Of a stretch of 64,000 nucleotides of DNA, positions 19,019-28,898 are shown one piece after another. The stretch lies in the NCBI RefSeq assembly GCF_009659535.1, contig NZ_VJZZ01000012.1:124001-188000 (forward strand). The letters run 5' to 3'. The translations under genes and the position numbers were made by a program. The notes beneath the pieces were generated by a model that did not search any database, was not told where the DNA came from, and saw nothing but the letters and a program-made list of their open reading frames with translations. Source of the stretch: Aggregicoccus sp. 17bor-14 (GTDB taxonomy: Bacteria > Myxococcota > Myxococcia > Myxococcales > Myxococcaceae). The stretch's first letter is position 1, and every line of letters starts with the position of its first letter.

Positions 19019-19795
19019 TCAGGCACGAGGCGGCGGCATGGGCGCGGGCTTCATCACCGCGAGCGAGGCGCCGGTGGGGTCCGTGAGGATGCCGAAGCGG
19101 CCCACGCCCGGGATGTCCGTGGCCTCCATGCACACCTTGCCGCCCAGCTGCCGCGCGCGCTCGAGCGCCGCGTCCGCGTCATCCACCGACACGTAGGGCA
19201 GCCAGTGCGCGGGCGCCTCGCCGGGCAGGTGGTTCGTCACCCCGCCGCGGTCCGCGCCGTTGCGGTGCAGGACGTGGTAGGCGCCGGCCTCGCCCATGTC
19301 CAGGGCCTTCGAGGAGAAGCCCGCGACGGCCGCGTAGAAGGCGAGCGCGCGCTTCGGGTCGTGCGTGTGCAGCTCGTTCCACAGCCAGTGGCCGTGGTGG
19401 GCCCAGCCGTCCGGCGGGTCGCCGCCGAGGCTGCGGAACAGGGTGAGCTCCGCGCCCTCGGGGTCCGCGATGCGCGCGAGCCGCCCCACCTCGGGGATGT
19501 CCAGCGGCCCCTCCAGCACCCGGCCGCCGCGGGCCACCGCCTCCTTCGCCGCCGCGTCCACGTCCTCCACGGACACGCACGCGACCCAGCGCGGGGGCTG
19601 CCCCCGTCCGGGAGGCAGGTAGCCGCCGATCATCGCCTCGCCGGCGGTGATCATGTCGTACGTGCCGCCCGCCATGGGGTGGGGCTGCACGCCCCAGCCG
19701 AGGAGCTGGGCGTAGAAGGCCTGCGCCCTCTTCGCGTCCGGCGTGACGAGCTCGAACCACACGAACTTCCCGGGAAGCTGCTTCTGCATGGCCAT
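19019..19795 (-). CDS. VOC (glyoxalase-fold) protein with two domains
   Basis: A 258-residue cytosolic protein made of two vicinal-oxygen-chelate domains (about 8-125 and 135-250). Domain 1 begins GKFVWFELVTPDAKRAQAFYAQLLGW; domain 2 begins GHWLWNELHTHDPKRALAFYAAVAGF. Both end with ADPEGAELTLF or TDPTGASLAVM. This arrangement is common in actinobacterial and myxobacterial proteins annotated as glyoxalase/bleomycin-resistance-like, whose substrates are mostly unknown. The start at 19795 is fixed by AAAGGAG with 7 bases spacing. The Cys-module gene lies 56 bases upstream on the same strand. Confidence 0.9.
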   Translation of the reverse strand: MAMQKQLPGKFVWFELVTPDAKRAQAFYAQLLGWGVQPHPMAGGTYDMITAGEAMIGGYLPPGRGQPPRWVACVSVEDVDAAAKEAVARGGRVLEGPLDIPEVGRLARIADPEGAELTLFRSLGGDPPDGWAHHGHWLWNELHTHDPKRALAFYAAVAGFSSKALDMGEAGAYHVLHRNGADRGGVTNHLPGEAPAHWLPYVSVDDADAALERARQLGGKVCMEATDIPGVGRFGILTDPTGASLAVMKPAPMPPPRA

Positions 19796-19851
19796 GGAAT
19801 GGCTCCTTTCTCCATGGCGACGAACCGGCCCCCGGGATTTCGACAGGCCCG

Positions 19852-20646
19852 CTAGGGCCCCTCGAGCGCCGCGAGCCCCAGCAGGCTGAGGCAGCTGCTG
19901 TCCGCGGGGGGCAGCAGCGGCGGGTCGAAGCAGGTCACCTGCGCGTCGCTCACCTTGCACAGGCCGTAGGGGGTGCGCGCGCAGGCGGCGCGGCTGAAGG
20001 CCGAGGTGCAGGCGTAGCCACACACCGCCTGGCCGTCGCTCGAGCGGCACTGCTGCGGCGGGAGGCTGCGGCCCAGCGCGCAGATGGCGGAGGGGGCGGG
20101 GTCGAAGCAGAGCACCCGGCCCGCCTCGCTGCGGCACACGCCCGCGGGCGTCGCCGCGCACGCGACCCCCTCCGTGCCCGACACGCAGCCGTAGCCGCAC
20201 GCGAGCTTCTGGCCGTAGGCGCGGCACTCGGCCGCGGGCGTGGCGCTGCCCCAGCTCGCGTAGACGACGGGCGGCGGGTCGAAGCAGGTCACCTTGCCGC
20301 TGCGCGCCTGGCACACCCCCTTCGGCGTGCGCGCGCACTTCACGTCCCCGAAGTCCGCGGCGCAGTGGTAGCCGCAGGCGGCCTGGCCCTCGAGCCCCTT
20401 GCACTCGGGCTCGGGCAGGCTCGCGCCGTAGATGCGCACGAGGTAGGCGGGCGGGTCGAAGCACACCGCCTTGCCGTCCACCACCTTGCAGCGGCCCTGC
20501 GGCGTCTGGGCGCACTGGGTGCCGAAGGAGTCGGTGACGCAGCTGTAGCCGCACACTGTCTTGCTGTCCGCGGTGCGGCAGACGGGACCGCCGGGCTCGC
20601 CGGGGTTCGCGGAGAGCAGCGTGAGGAGCAGGGGGAGCAGGACCAC
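19852..20646 (-). CDS. secreted protein with four identical-spacing six-Cys modules
   Basis: A 264-residue protein with an N-terminal signal (VLLPLLLTLLSA). After it come four modules, each with cysteines spaced C-x8-C-x3-C-x8-C-x7-C-x8-C and followed by FDP, at about residues 23-62, 82-121, 141-180 and 200-239. The linkers are all 19 residues, giving an exact 59-residue period. Shared residues include CGYxC, CAxTPxGxC and VxCFDPP. One further Cys sits in linker 3 and one near the C-terminus. Three disulfides per module is the natural reading. I do not recognise the family. Divergent from the TauE-type gene. Confidence 0.85.
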   Translation of the reverse strand: MVLLPLLLTLLSANPGEPGGPVCRTADSKTVCGYSCVTDSFGTQCAQTPQGRCKVVDGKAVCFDPPAYLVRIYGASLPEPECKGLEGQAACGYHCAADFGDVKCARTPKGVCQARSGKVTCFDPPPVVYASWGSATPAAECRAYGQKLACGYGCVSGTEGVACAATPAGVCRSEAGRVLCFDPAPSAICALGRSLPPQQCRSSDGQAVCGYACTSAFSRAACARTPYGLCKVSDAQVTCFDPPLLPPADSSCLSLLGLAALEGP

Positions 20647-20762
20647 GGGCGGGAACCTCGGCAGGGCAGGGGAGACGGCCCCGATTGTGCGCCGGGGCGG
20701 GGTGGTAGGGGCAAGTTCCCGGCAGCGCTCGGGGGCCGAGGCGTGGTACTCGGCCGGTCGAC

Positions 20763-21533
20763 TTGCACGCCCTCGCGCCGCTCCAGCTCCTGCTGCTGTG
20801 CTTTGCCGCCCTGTGCGCAGGGATCGTGGACGCCATCGCGGGAGGGGGCGGGCTCATCACCCTGCCCGTGCTGCTCTCCACCGGGCTTCCGCCGCACCTC
20901 GCGCTGGGCACGAACAAGGGCCAGAGCGTGTTCGGCTCCTTCGCCGCCCTGGTGCGCTTCAGCCGAGGCGGCATGGTGGACGGAGGGCTCGCGCGCTGGA
21001 CCTTCCCGCTGGGCCTGGTGGGCTCGCTGCTGGGCGCCGCGCTCGTGCTCGCGCTCAAGCCCGAGGTGCTCAAGCCGCTCGTGCTCGTGCTGCTCATCGC
21101 GGTGGCCGTGTTCCTCACCTTCCGCAGGGCGCCCCCGCCCGGCGGCCACCCGCAGCCCCCGCGCCAGCGGCTGCTCGCCATCGGTGCGCTCGTGGCGCTC
21201 GCCATCGGCGCCTACGACGGCTTCTTCGGCCCCGGCACCGGCACCTTCCTCATCATCGCGTTCTCGGGCCTGCTCGGGCGCACCCTGAGCCGTGCGAGCG
21301 CGGACGCGAAGGTGGTGAACTTCGCGTCGAACCTCGCGGCCGTGGGGCTGTTCGCCAGCCGCGGTGTCGTGCTCTGGCAGTACGCACTTCCCATGGCTGC
21401 CGCCCAGTTCACCGGCGCGTGGATCGGGGCACACCTCGCCGTGCGCGGCGGGGACCGGTTCGTGCGCATCGTCGTGCTCGGCGTGGTGCTCGCGCTGGTG
21501 CTGAAGCTCGGGCACGACGTGCTGGCGGGGTAG
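20763..21533 (+). CDS. TSUP (TauE/SafE) family transporter
   Basis: A 256-residue inner-membrane protein of about eight helices. The family hallmark is the glycine-rich pair: CAGIVDAIAGGGGLITLPVLL with LALGTNKGQSVFGSFAAL in repeat 1, and GAYDGFFGPGTGTFLIIAF with DAKVVNFASNLAAV in repeat 2. Members export sulfite, sulfoacetate or related anions. The start is a TTG at 20763; no ATG or GTG in frame precedes the family N-terminus, so the start is moderately uncertain. The 116-base gap to the divergent Cys-module gene should hold both promoters. Confidence 0.9.
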   Translation: MHALAPLQLLLLCFAALCAGIVDAIAGGGGLITLPVLLSTGLPPHLALGTNKGQSVFGSFAALVRFSRGGMVDGGLARWTFPLGLVGSLLGAALVLALKPEVLKPLVLVLLIAVAVFLTFRRAPPPGGHPQPPRQRLLAIGALVALAIGAYDGFFGPGTGTFLIIAFSGLLGRTLSRASADAKVVNFASNLAAVGLFASRGVVLWQYALPMAAAQFTGAWIGAHLAVRGGDRFVRIVVLGVVLALVLKLGHDVLAG

Positions 21534-21552
21534 GCAATCCTTTGAAGTCGCT

Positions 21553-21759
21553 CTAGCGCCGGCCGCCGCTGCGGGTGCCTGCGCCACCGCCCGCGCCGCG
21601 CGAGTCCTTGCGCTTCTGCTGCCGCGCCTGCTCCGCGCGCAGCGCCCCGCCGATGCGCTTGCCCGCCACCTTCGTCATCTTCCCCACCTCGTGGCCGGGG
21701 TGGCGGTACTTCTGCGGGAGCTGACTCGCGTCGAAGCGGGAGGGGGGCTTGAAGTTCAT
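21553..21759 (-). CDS. small basic hypothetical protein (68 aa)
   Basis: A 68-residue, strongly basic protein. The first 45 residues (MNFKPPSRFDASQLPQKYRH, then PGHEVGKMTKVAGKRIGGAL) look folded, and the tail is a low-complexity Arg/Gly/Lys stretch that could bind nucleic acid. No family recognised and no clear SD before the ATG at 21759. It lies downstream of the DUF1877 gene on the same strand with repeat copy 3 between. Kept because the N-terminal composition differs from shadow frames. Confidence 0.5.
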   Translation of the reverse strand: MNFKPPSRFDASQLPQKYRHPGHEVGKMTKVAGKRIGGALRAEQARQQKRKDSRGAGGGAGTRSGGRR

Positions 21760-21807
21760 GCCGGCACGGTGGGCATGGAGGCGGGGGCGCGCAGCAGGCA
21801 GCCAGGC

Positions 21808-21849
21808 TCCCTCACCCCGACCCTCTCCCAGGGGGAGAGGGAGGACGCG
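21808..21849 (-). repeat. intergenic palindromic repeat element, copy 3
   Basis: Matches copies 1 and 2 at nearly all positions (loop AGG instead of AGA, and GCG instead of ACA-CGG at the end). It lies 3 bases beyond the DUF1877 stop codon (21853), the end of the biotin carboxylase operon, in the same orientation as the other copies. Confidence 0.8.
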
Positions 21850-21852
21850 AGC

Positions 21853-22368
21853 CTACGAGAGGACGACGAGCATCCCGTGGCCCTGCGCGCTCACGCGGGC
21901 GAGGAAGGTCTTGAGCTCGGCGAAGTAGCTGAGCACGTAGCCGAGCGGGTCCTTCTCCCCCTGCTGGCCGTCCCAGATGTCCGGGTAGATCTCCAGCATG
22001 CGCATGCGCTCGGGGTCGAAGCGCGAGCGCAGCGCCGCGCCGTCCACGGGCGCGAGCGCCTGGGCGATGGCGCGCACGCCCGCGGCGTCGAAGCAGCGCG
22101 CCGGGCCGTAGCCCAGGTCCACCTCGCCCACCTCGCGCCCGCCGCGCTCGAGGAAGTCCAGGGGCGCCTGGCCCTCCACCGCGGTGCCGGTGAGCAGGAA
22201 GTGGATGCCGTGCCAGGCCTCGTCCAGGTCCAGCTCGAGGAAGGCGGCGCCCGAAGCGTCACCGAAGTCCTCCTCGTCCTCGAGGAAGGCCTCCAGCTGC
22301 TCGGGGTCCTTCAGCAGCGCGCGCAGCTGGGCATCCGTGGCGCTGCGCAGGTTGCAGATGATCGCCAT
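21853..22368 (-). CDS. DUF1877 (YfbM-like) protein
   Basis: A 171-residue cytosolic protein. The segment FLELDLDEAWHGIHFLLTGTA is diagnostic of the DUF1877/YfbM family, with GPARCFDAAGVRAIAQAL and the C-terminal LKTFLARVSAQGHGMLVVLS as further family traits. Biochemical function is unknown. It starts 13 bases after the methylmalonyl-CoA mutase stop, so it is probably the last gene of that operon, though a metabolic link is not established. Confidence 0.85.
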   Translation of the reverse strand: MAIICNLRSATDAQLRALLKDPEQLEAFLEDEEDFGDASGAAFLELDLDEAWHGIHFLLTGTAVEGQAPLDFLERGGREVGEVDLGYGPARCFDAAGVRAIAQALAPVDGAALRSRFDPERMRMLEIYPDIWDGQQGEKDPLGYVLSYFAELKTFLARVSAQGHGMLVVLS

Positions 22369-22381
22369 CCTCGCGCGCTCC

Positions 22382-24049
<1,668 letters not shown>

Positions 24050-24055
24050 GACGAG

Positions 24056-24565
24056 CTACTCCACGACTACGAGCTTGGCGTTGATCTCCACGGCGCTGCC
24101 TTCCTTCGCGTGCAGCTCGGTGACCTTGCCGGCCTTGGGGCTCTTGAGCTCGTTCTCCATCTTCATCGCCTCGACGACGACGAGCCCCTGGCCCTCCTTC
24201 ACCTCGTCACCCACGGCGACCAGGATCTTCACCACCTTGCCGGGCATGGGCGCGACGATGGTCTGCTTGCCCTCGGCGCTGAAGGCGGCGCCGGCGGCGC
24301 GCAGGCGCAGCTTGCGCTCGTTGGCCACGTCGATGCGGGTGATCTGGCCCTTGACCAGCACCGCCACCTCGTCGCCCACGTCCTCGAACTCGACGCCGTA
24401 GCTCTCGCCGTCCACCAGCATGCTCACCGCGCCGTGCTCGAGCGTGAGCGCGTCCACCAGGTGGGTCTTGCCGTTGAGCGTGAGCTTGTAGCGGCCCGGG
24501 CCGGCGGGCTCGATGTCCACCGGCGCGGGCTCCTTCTGGCCCTGCAGCTTCGTGAAGTAGCGCAT
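24056..24565 (-). CDS. biotin carboxyl carrier protein of an acyl-CoA carboxylase
   Basis: A 169-residue carrier with a biotinyl domain at the C-terminus; the biotinylated lysine is K135 in [11 protein letters not shown]. The N-terminal half (about 1-90) is a beta-rich segment typical of carriers in propionyl-CoA or acetyl-CoA/propionyl-CoA carboxylases rather than the short AccB type. It follows accC by 24 bases and precedes the mutase by 6, forming a compact operon. The likely carboxyltransferase subunit is pccB at 34943-36505, encoded apart. Confidence 0.93.
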   Translation of the reverse strand: MRYFTKLQGQKEPAPVDIEPAGPGRYKLTLNGKTHLVDALTLEHGAVSMLVDGESYGVEFEDVGDEVAVLVKGQITRIDVANERKLRLRAAGAAFSAEGKQTIVAPMPGKVVKILVAVGDEVKEGQGLVVVEAMKMENELKSPKAGKVTELHAKEGSAVEINAKLVVVE

Positions 24566-24589
24566 TGGGAAGTCTCGGGAGAGGGAGAT

Positions 24590-26098
24590 TTAACGGAGCG
24601 CGCGGCGCCAGGGGCTGATGGCGCCGCCGGTGCCGCTGCCCGCACCGGCCTTCTCGGTGAGGGTGCGCTTGAGCTTCTCGTCGCGCTCGTAGGCGTGCAC
24701 CACGCTGGCCATGAGGGCGATCTCGGTGAGGTGCGGGTCCTCGCCGTGGGTGAGCGCCTCGTGGTGGCGCACGAGGAAGCTGGTGTCGTAGTCGCCGGCC
24801 TTGAACTCGGGGTGGTCGAGCACGGCCTTGAGGTAGCGCACGTTGGTGGTGATGCCCTTGACCACGTACTCGTCCAGCGCGCGGCGGCAGCGGGCCACGG
24901 CCTCGGCGCGGGTGGGGGCCCACACGCTGAGCTTGGAGATCATCGGGTCGTACGTCATCGGCACGGTGTAGCCGGCGTACACGCCCGAGTCGTCGCGCAC
25001 GTTGGGGCCGCCGGGCACGCGCAGGTACTGGATCTTGCCCGGGCTGGGCATGAAGTTCTGCAGCGGGTCCTCGGCGTAGATGCGCACCTCGATGGCGTGG
25101 CCCTGGGGCTCGGGCGCTTCGCTCAGCGGGAGCTTCTCGCCCTCGGCGACCTTGATCTGCAGCGCCACCAGGTCCAGCCCCGTGACCCACTCGGTCACCG
25201 GGTGCTCCACCTGCAACCGGGTGTTCATCTCGAGGAAGTAGAAGTTGCGCTTGGAGTCCACGAGGAACTCCACCGTGCCCGCGCCCACGTAGTTCACGGC
25301 CTTGGCGGCCTTGACGGCGACCTCGCCCATGGCGCGGCGCATCTCGGGGGTGAGGATGGGGCTGGGCGTCTCCTCCACCACCTTCTGGTGGCGGCGCTGC
25401 GCCGAGCACTCGCGCTCGTTGAGGTGGATGGTGTTGCCGTACTGGTCGGCGAACACCTGGATCTCCACGTGGTGGGGCTTGTCGAGGTACTTCTCGATGT
25501 AGACCGCGTCGTTGCCGAACGCGTTCATCGCCTCGCTCTTCGCGCCGCGCCAGGCGGAGTCGAAGTCCTCGATGCGGTCCACGCGGCGCATGCCCTTGCC
25601 GCCGCCGCCGCCCGCGGCCTTGAGCATCACGGGGAAGTCGATCTTCTGGGAGTAGGCGCGCGCCTCCTCCAGCGTGGCGATGGGCTCCGCGGTGCCGGGC
25701 ACCACGGGGACCCCCGCCTTGATCATGTTCTGGCGGGCGCGGGTCTTCTCGCCCATGGCGTCCATGGCGGAAGCCGGCGGGCCGATGAACGTGATGCCGG
25801 CCTTCTCGCAGGCGCGCACGAAGGACGCGTTCTCGCTGAGGAAGCCGTAGCCGGGGTGGATGGCATCCGCGCCGCTCTTCTTGGCGGCCTCGAGGATGCG
25901 CTCCTGCACGAGGTAGCTCTCGCGGCTGGGCGGGGGACCGACGAGGAACGCCTGGTCGGCGGTGCGCACGTGCAGCGCGGAGCGGTCCGCCTCGGAGAAG
26001 ACGGCCACCGTGGCGATGCCGAGCTCCTTGCAGGTGCGCATCACCCGGATGGCGATCTCCCCGCGGTTGGCGACGAGGATCTTGCGGATCTTGGGCAT
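24590..26098 (-). CDS. accC: biotin carboxylase subunit of acyl-CoA (propionyl-CoA) carboxylase
   Basis: Carboxylates biotin on the carrier using ATP and bicarbonate. The 502-residue protein begins MPKIRKILVANRGEIAIRVM. The ATP-grasp glycine loop AAGGGGGKGMRRV, YIEKYLDKPHHVEIQVFADQ, CSAQRRHQKVVEETPSP and FLEMNTRLQVEHPVTEWVTG are all intact. The start at 26098 was chosen over 26128 since the family N-terminus begins there, with AAGGGGG upstream. First gene of the accC, carrier, mcmA, DUF1877 operon. Could serve acetyl-CoA as well as propionyl-CoA; the mutase partner favours the latter. Confidence 0.95.
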   Translation of the reverse strand: MPKIRKILVANRGEIAIRVMRTCKELGIATVAVFSEADRSALHVRTADQAFLVGPPPSRESYLVQERILEAAKKSGADAIHPGYGFLSENASFVRACEKAGITFIGPPASAMDAMGEKTRARQNMIKAGVPVVPGTAEPIATLEEARAYSQKIDFPVMLKAAGGGGGKGMRRVDRIEDFDSAWRGAKSEAMNAFGNDAVYIEKYLDKPHHVEIQVFADQYGNTIHLNERECSAQRRHQKVVEETPSPILTPEMRRAMGEVAVKAAKAVNYVGAGTVEFLVDSKRNFYFLEMNTRLQVEHPVTEWVTGLDLVALQIKVAEGEKLPLSEAPEPQGHAIEVRIYAEDPLQNFMPSPGKIQYLRVPGGPNVRDDSGVYAGYTVPMTYDPMISKLSVWAPTRAEAVARCRRALDEYVVKGITTNVRYLKAVLDHPEFKAGDYDTSFLVRHHEALTHGEDPHLTEIALMASVVHAYERDEKLKRTLTEKAGAGSGTGGAISPWRRALR

Positions 26099-26186
26099 GG
26101 GGCGCCCCCTTAGCACACCGAAGTGCAAAGGGGGCGCGCGCTGCGGGGGACCCGGGAGGGCCCGCCCCGGAGTGTTACGCGCTGCG

Positions 26187-26816
26187 CTACTTGCGGCTGC
26201 TCCTGTACTGCTCCATCAGGGCCTTGGCCTGGGCGAGCTTGGCCTCCACGAAGCGGTCGTCGTCGTCCGGCTCGGGGGGCAGCAGGGGCTCGTCATCGCC
26301 GGGGGCACCCGGGGGGCGGGGGGCGCCGGCGGCCTTGGCGAGGTCCGAGCCGAAGTCCGCCTCGGCGGCGAGCACGTTCTTCGCCGGCTCCCCGAGCAGG
26401 CGGGCGAGCGACACGGGCTCCACGGCGAGCCAGCGGGCCACCTGGCGCATGACCTCGGGGTACTCACCCTCGCGCACGCGCGGGGGCTGGCCGGGGCCGC
26501 TCACGCTGGCGCGCGCATAGCTCATGGCGCGGTCCGCATAGAGCCCCAGCGCCATGTCCCGGAAGTCCTGGGAGAGCGCCGCGGTGACGGCCTCCAGATG
26601 GGCCTCGAGGCTGGTGCCGCGGGGCTTGCTGCCCTGGGCGGGGCGAACCTCGGCGACGTGCCAGCCGGCGTCCGCGAGCGGGCCGGGAGCCTCGGCCCAG
26701 GCCACCTCGGGCATCGTGGCCTCGACCTCGGCGCACACCCGCTTCAGCGTCTGGCGCAGCGCGGTGAGGTTGCCTTCGACATCGGACAGGAACAGCAGCA
26801 AGCGGGGGTGGGACAA
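26187..26816 (-). CDS. hypothetical protein (209 aa) preceded by a strong RNA hairpin
   Basis: A 209-residue soluble acidic protein I do not recognise. It starts MSHPRLLLFLSDVEGNLTAL, then has a helical middle and an acidic Pro-rich tail (PEPDDDDRFVEAKLAQAKAL). I chose TTG at 26816 because AAGGAG lies 7 bases before it; no ATG or GTG fits. A 46-base inverted repeat (26832-26877) lies just before that SD. It is downstream of cheB (122 bases) and upstream of accC stop region on the same strand, so either relationship is possible. Confidence 0.7.
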   Translation of the reverse strand: MSHPRLLLFLSDVEGNLTALRQTLKRVCAEVEATMPEVAWAEAPGPLADAGWHVAEVRPAQGSKPRGTSLEAHLEAVTAALSQDFRDMALGLYADRAMSYARASVSGPGQPPRVREGEYPEVMRQVARWLAVEPVSLARLLGEPAKNVLAAEADFGSDLAKAAGAPRPPGAPGDDEPLLPPEPDDDDRFVEAKLAQAKALMEQYRSSRK

Positions 26817-26831
26817 AAGCGAGCTCCTTGA

Positions 26832-26877
26832 GGGGCTTCTGCGGGGGCTTCGTGAAGAAGTGCCCCCAAGAAGCCCC
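26832..26877 (-). promoter_or_regulatory. long hairpin between cheB and the SD of the next gene
   Basis: On the minus strand GGGGCTTCT (26877-26869) pairs perfectly with AGAAGCCCC (26840-26832). Inside it, GGGGG and CTTC pair with GAAG and CCCCC around a TTCAC loop, with a two-base bulge. It lies 61 bases past the cheB stop and 2 bases before the SD (26829-26824) of the 209-aa gene. It could end the che operon or gate translation of the next gene. No T run follows, which weakens a plain terminator reading. Confidence 0.6.
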
Positions 26878-26937
26878 TGCGCCGCGCGAAAATTTCCCCG
26901 CATCCCCGGCTCCCTGCCTGGTCTGCAGGCCTGCACG

Positions 26938-28035
26938 CTACGCCGGGGCGCGCCGGCCGCAGGCGCGCAGCAGCGCCGCGGGCATCTCCGGGAGCCCCAC
27001 CACGGCCTGGGCCGCGCCGCTCTCGATGGCGACGCGGGGCATGCCGAACACCACGCAGCTCGCCTCGTCCTGGGCGAGCGTGGTGCTGCCGGCCTCGCGC
27101 ATGGCGAGCAGGCCGCGCGCGCCGTCGTCCCCCATGCCGGTGAGCAGCAGGCCCACGGCGCCTGCCCCCGCGCAGGCGGCCACGGACTCGAAGAGCACGT
27201 TCACGCTGGGGCGGTGGCGCGAGACGAGCGGCCCCTGGTCCAGCTCCACGCCGAGGCCGCCCTCCGGCAGGCGGCGCACGCGCAGGTGGTGGTTGCCCGG
27301 GGCGATGAGCACCTGGCCCGCCTGCACGCGGTCTCCCGCGGCCGCCTCCTTCACGTGCAGGCGCGAGGCCGCATCGAGCGAGCGCGCGAACGCGGCGGTG
27401 AAGCCCTCGGGCATGTGCTGGGCCACGACGATGCCCGGGGTGTCCTCGGGCAGCGCCGCGAGCAGCAGCCGCAGCGCCTCGGGGCCGCCGGTGGAGGCGC
27501 CCACCGCGATGACCTGGCGCGCGCCGCCGGGGAGGGCGAGCGCGGCGGGGGAGGCAGCGGGGAAGGGGGCGCGCGGCAGCGGCGCGAGGGCCGGGCGGCG
27601 GCGGCGCGTCTGGGCGGCGGCGCGCAGGGTGTCCAGCAGCAGCACCGCGGACTCCTCGAGGAAGCCGCGCACGCCGAGCCGCGGCTTGCCCACCACGTCC
27701 GCGGCCCCGGCCTCGAGCGCTTCCAGCGCGCGCGCGGTGCCGGCCGCGGCGTAGCCCGAGCAGATGACCACGGGGACGGGGTTGGGCCCGCGCCGCAGCT
27801 GGCGCAGGAAGGAGAGCCCGTCCATGCGGGGCATCTCCAGGTCCAGCAGGATGACGTCCGGCTCCAGGCGCCGCATGCGCTCCATGGCGAAGAGCGGGTC
27901 GGCCGCCACGCTCACCTCCACGTCCGCGTGGCCGGAGAGCAGCTGCAGCATGCCCTGGCGCACCACGGCCGAGTCGTCGACGACGAGGACGCGCAGGGGC
28001 AGGGTCCGGGAGGGCGGGGGCGGCGCGGTGCTCAT
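26938..28035 (-). CDS. cheB: CheB, receptor methylesterase with receiver domain
   Basis: Demethylates and deamidates MCP glutamates, controlled by phosphorylation from CheA. The 365-residue protein has a receiver domain (about 14-130; VLVVDDSAVVRQ, phospho-Asp in ILLDLEMPRMDG, Lys in VGKPRLG). After a linker comes the esterase domain (about 175-360), with triad Ser in VGASTGGPEA, His in AQHMPEGF and Asp in TGMGDDGA. Last gene of the che operon; its ATG overlaps the cheR stop by 4 bases. Confidence 0.96.
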   Translation of the reverse strand: MSTAPPPPSRTLPLRVLVVDDSAVVRQGMLQLLSGHADVEVSVAADPLFAMERMRRLEPDVILLDLEMPRMDGLSFLRQLRRGPNPVPVVICSGYAAAGTARALEALEAGAADVVGKPRLGVRGFLEESAVLLLDTLRAAAQTRRRRPALAPLPRAPFPAASPAALALPGGARQVIAVGASTGGPEALRLLLAALPEDTPGIVVAQHMPEGFTAAFARSLDAASRLHVKEAAAGDRVQAGQVLIAPGNHHLRVRRLPEGGLGVELDQGPLVSRHRPSVNVLFESVAACAGAGAVGLLLTGMGDDGARGLLAMREAGSTTLAQDEASCVVFGMPRVAIESGAAQAVVGLPEMPAALLRACGRRAPA

Positions 28036-28898
28036 CGGGCCCGTCCGTAGATGGTGGGGGCGCGCGGCGCGACGCCGATGCCCGCGCCCAGCCCCAGGAG
28101 GCTCTCGGCGTGGCCCACGAAGAAGAGGCCGTCCGGCGCGAGCCGCTCCAGCAGCCTGCGCACCACGCGCGCCTTGCAGTCCGGGTCGAAGTACATGAGC
28201 ACGTTGCGGCAGAAGACGAGGTCGAAGGGGACGTCGAACAGCGCTTGCGGCCAGGGCTGCTCCACCAGGTTGAGGCGCGCCCAGCGGATGCGCTCGCGCA
28301 GGGCCGTGCAGGCGCGCATGCGCCCGGCCTGCGGTCCGGTGCCCTCGAGCATGTAGCGCTTCAGGTAGGCCTCGGGGATGTCGCGCGCGCGGGCGAGCGG
28401 CCAGGTGGCGGCCTCGGCGGCGCGCAGCACGCGGGTGGAGAGATCCGTGGCGAGCACCTCCACCTTCCAGCCCTCCTCCGCCGGCAGGTGCTCCATCAGG
28501 AGCATGGCGAGGCTGAAGGGCTCCTCGCCGGTGGAGCAGGCGGCGCTCCAGGCGCGCACGGTGCGCGAGCGGGTGCCCGCGGCGGCCTGGGCGCGCCAGG
28601 CGGGCAGCACGCGCTCGCACAGGTACTGGAAGTGCTGCGGCTCGCGGAAGAAGTGCGTCTCGTTGGTGGAGACGCAGTCGAGCATGTGCACCCGCTCCTC
28701 GGGGCTCTGCTCCACGCGGGCGTAGTAGGCGTCGAAGCTCTCCAGGCCCAGCTCGCGCACGCGCCGGGTGAGCCGGCCCACCAGCAGCGAGCGCTTGGCG
28801 TCCGTGAGGGAGATGCCCGCTGCCTCGCGCACGAGGTGCTGGAAGCGGGCGAACCCGGGGTCGCTCAGGGGCGGCAGCTCGGTGGGCCCCCAGCTCAC
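28032..28898 (-). CDS. cheR: CheR, MCP glutamate methyltransferase
   Basis: Transfers methyl groups from SAM to MCP glutamates for adaptation. At 288 residues it has the all-alpha N-terminal domain (about 10-80) and the Rossmann domain with SAM motif AWSAACSTGEEPFSLAMLL. STNETHFFREPQHF and VFCRNVLMYFDPDCKARVV are the other hallmarks, plus LFFVGHAESLLGL at the end. It overlaps cheW by 4 bases upstream and cheB by 4 bases downstream. The MCP in this operon lacks an obvious C-terminal CheR-tethering pentapeptide. Confidence 0.96.
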   Translation of the reverse strand: MSWGPTELPPLSDPGFARFQHLVREAAGISLTDAKRSLLVGRLTRRVRELGLESFDAYYARVEQSPEERVHMLDCVSTNETHFFREPQHFQYLCERVLPAWRAQAAAGTRSRTVRAWSAACSTGEEPFSLAMLLMEHLPAEEGWKVEVLATDLSTRVLRAAEAATWPLARARDIPEAYLKRYMLEGTGPQAGRMRACTALRERIRWARLNLVEQPWPQALFDVPFDLVFCRNVLMYFDPDCKARVVRRLLERLAPDGLFFVGHAESLLGLGAGIGVAPRAPTIYGRAR

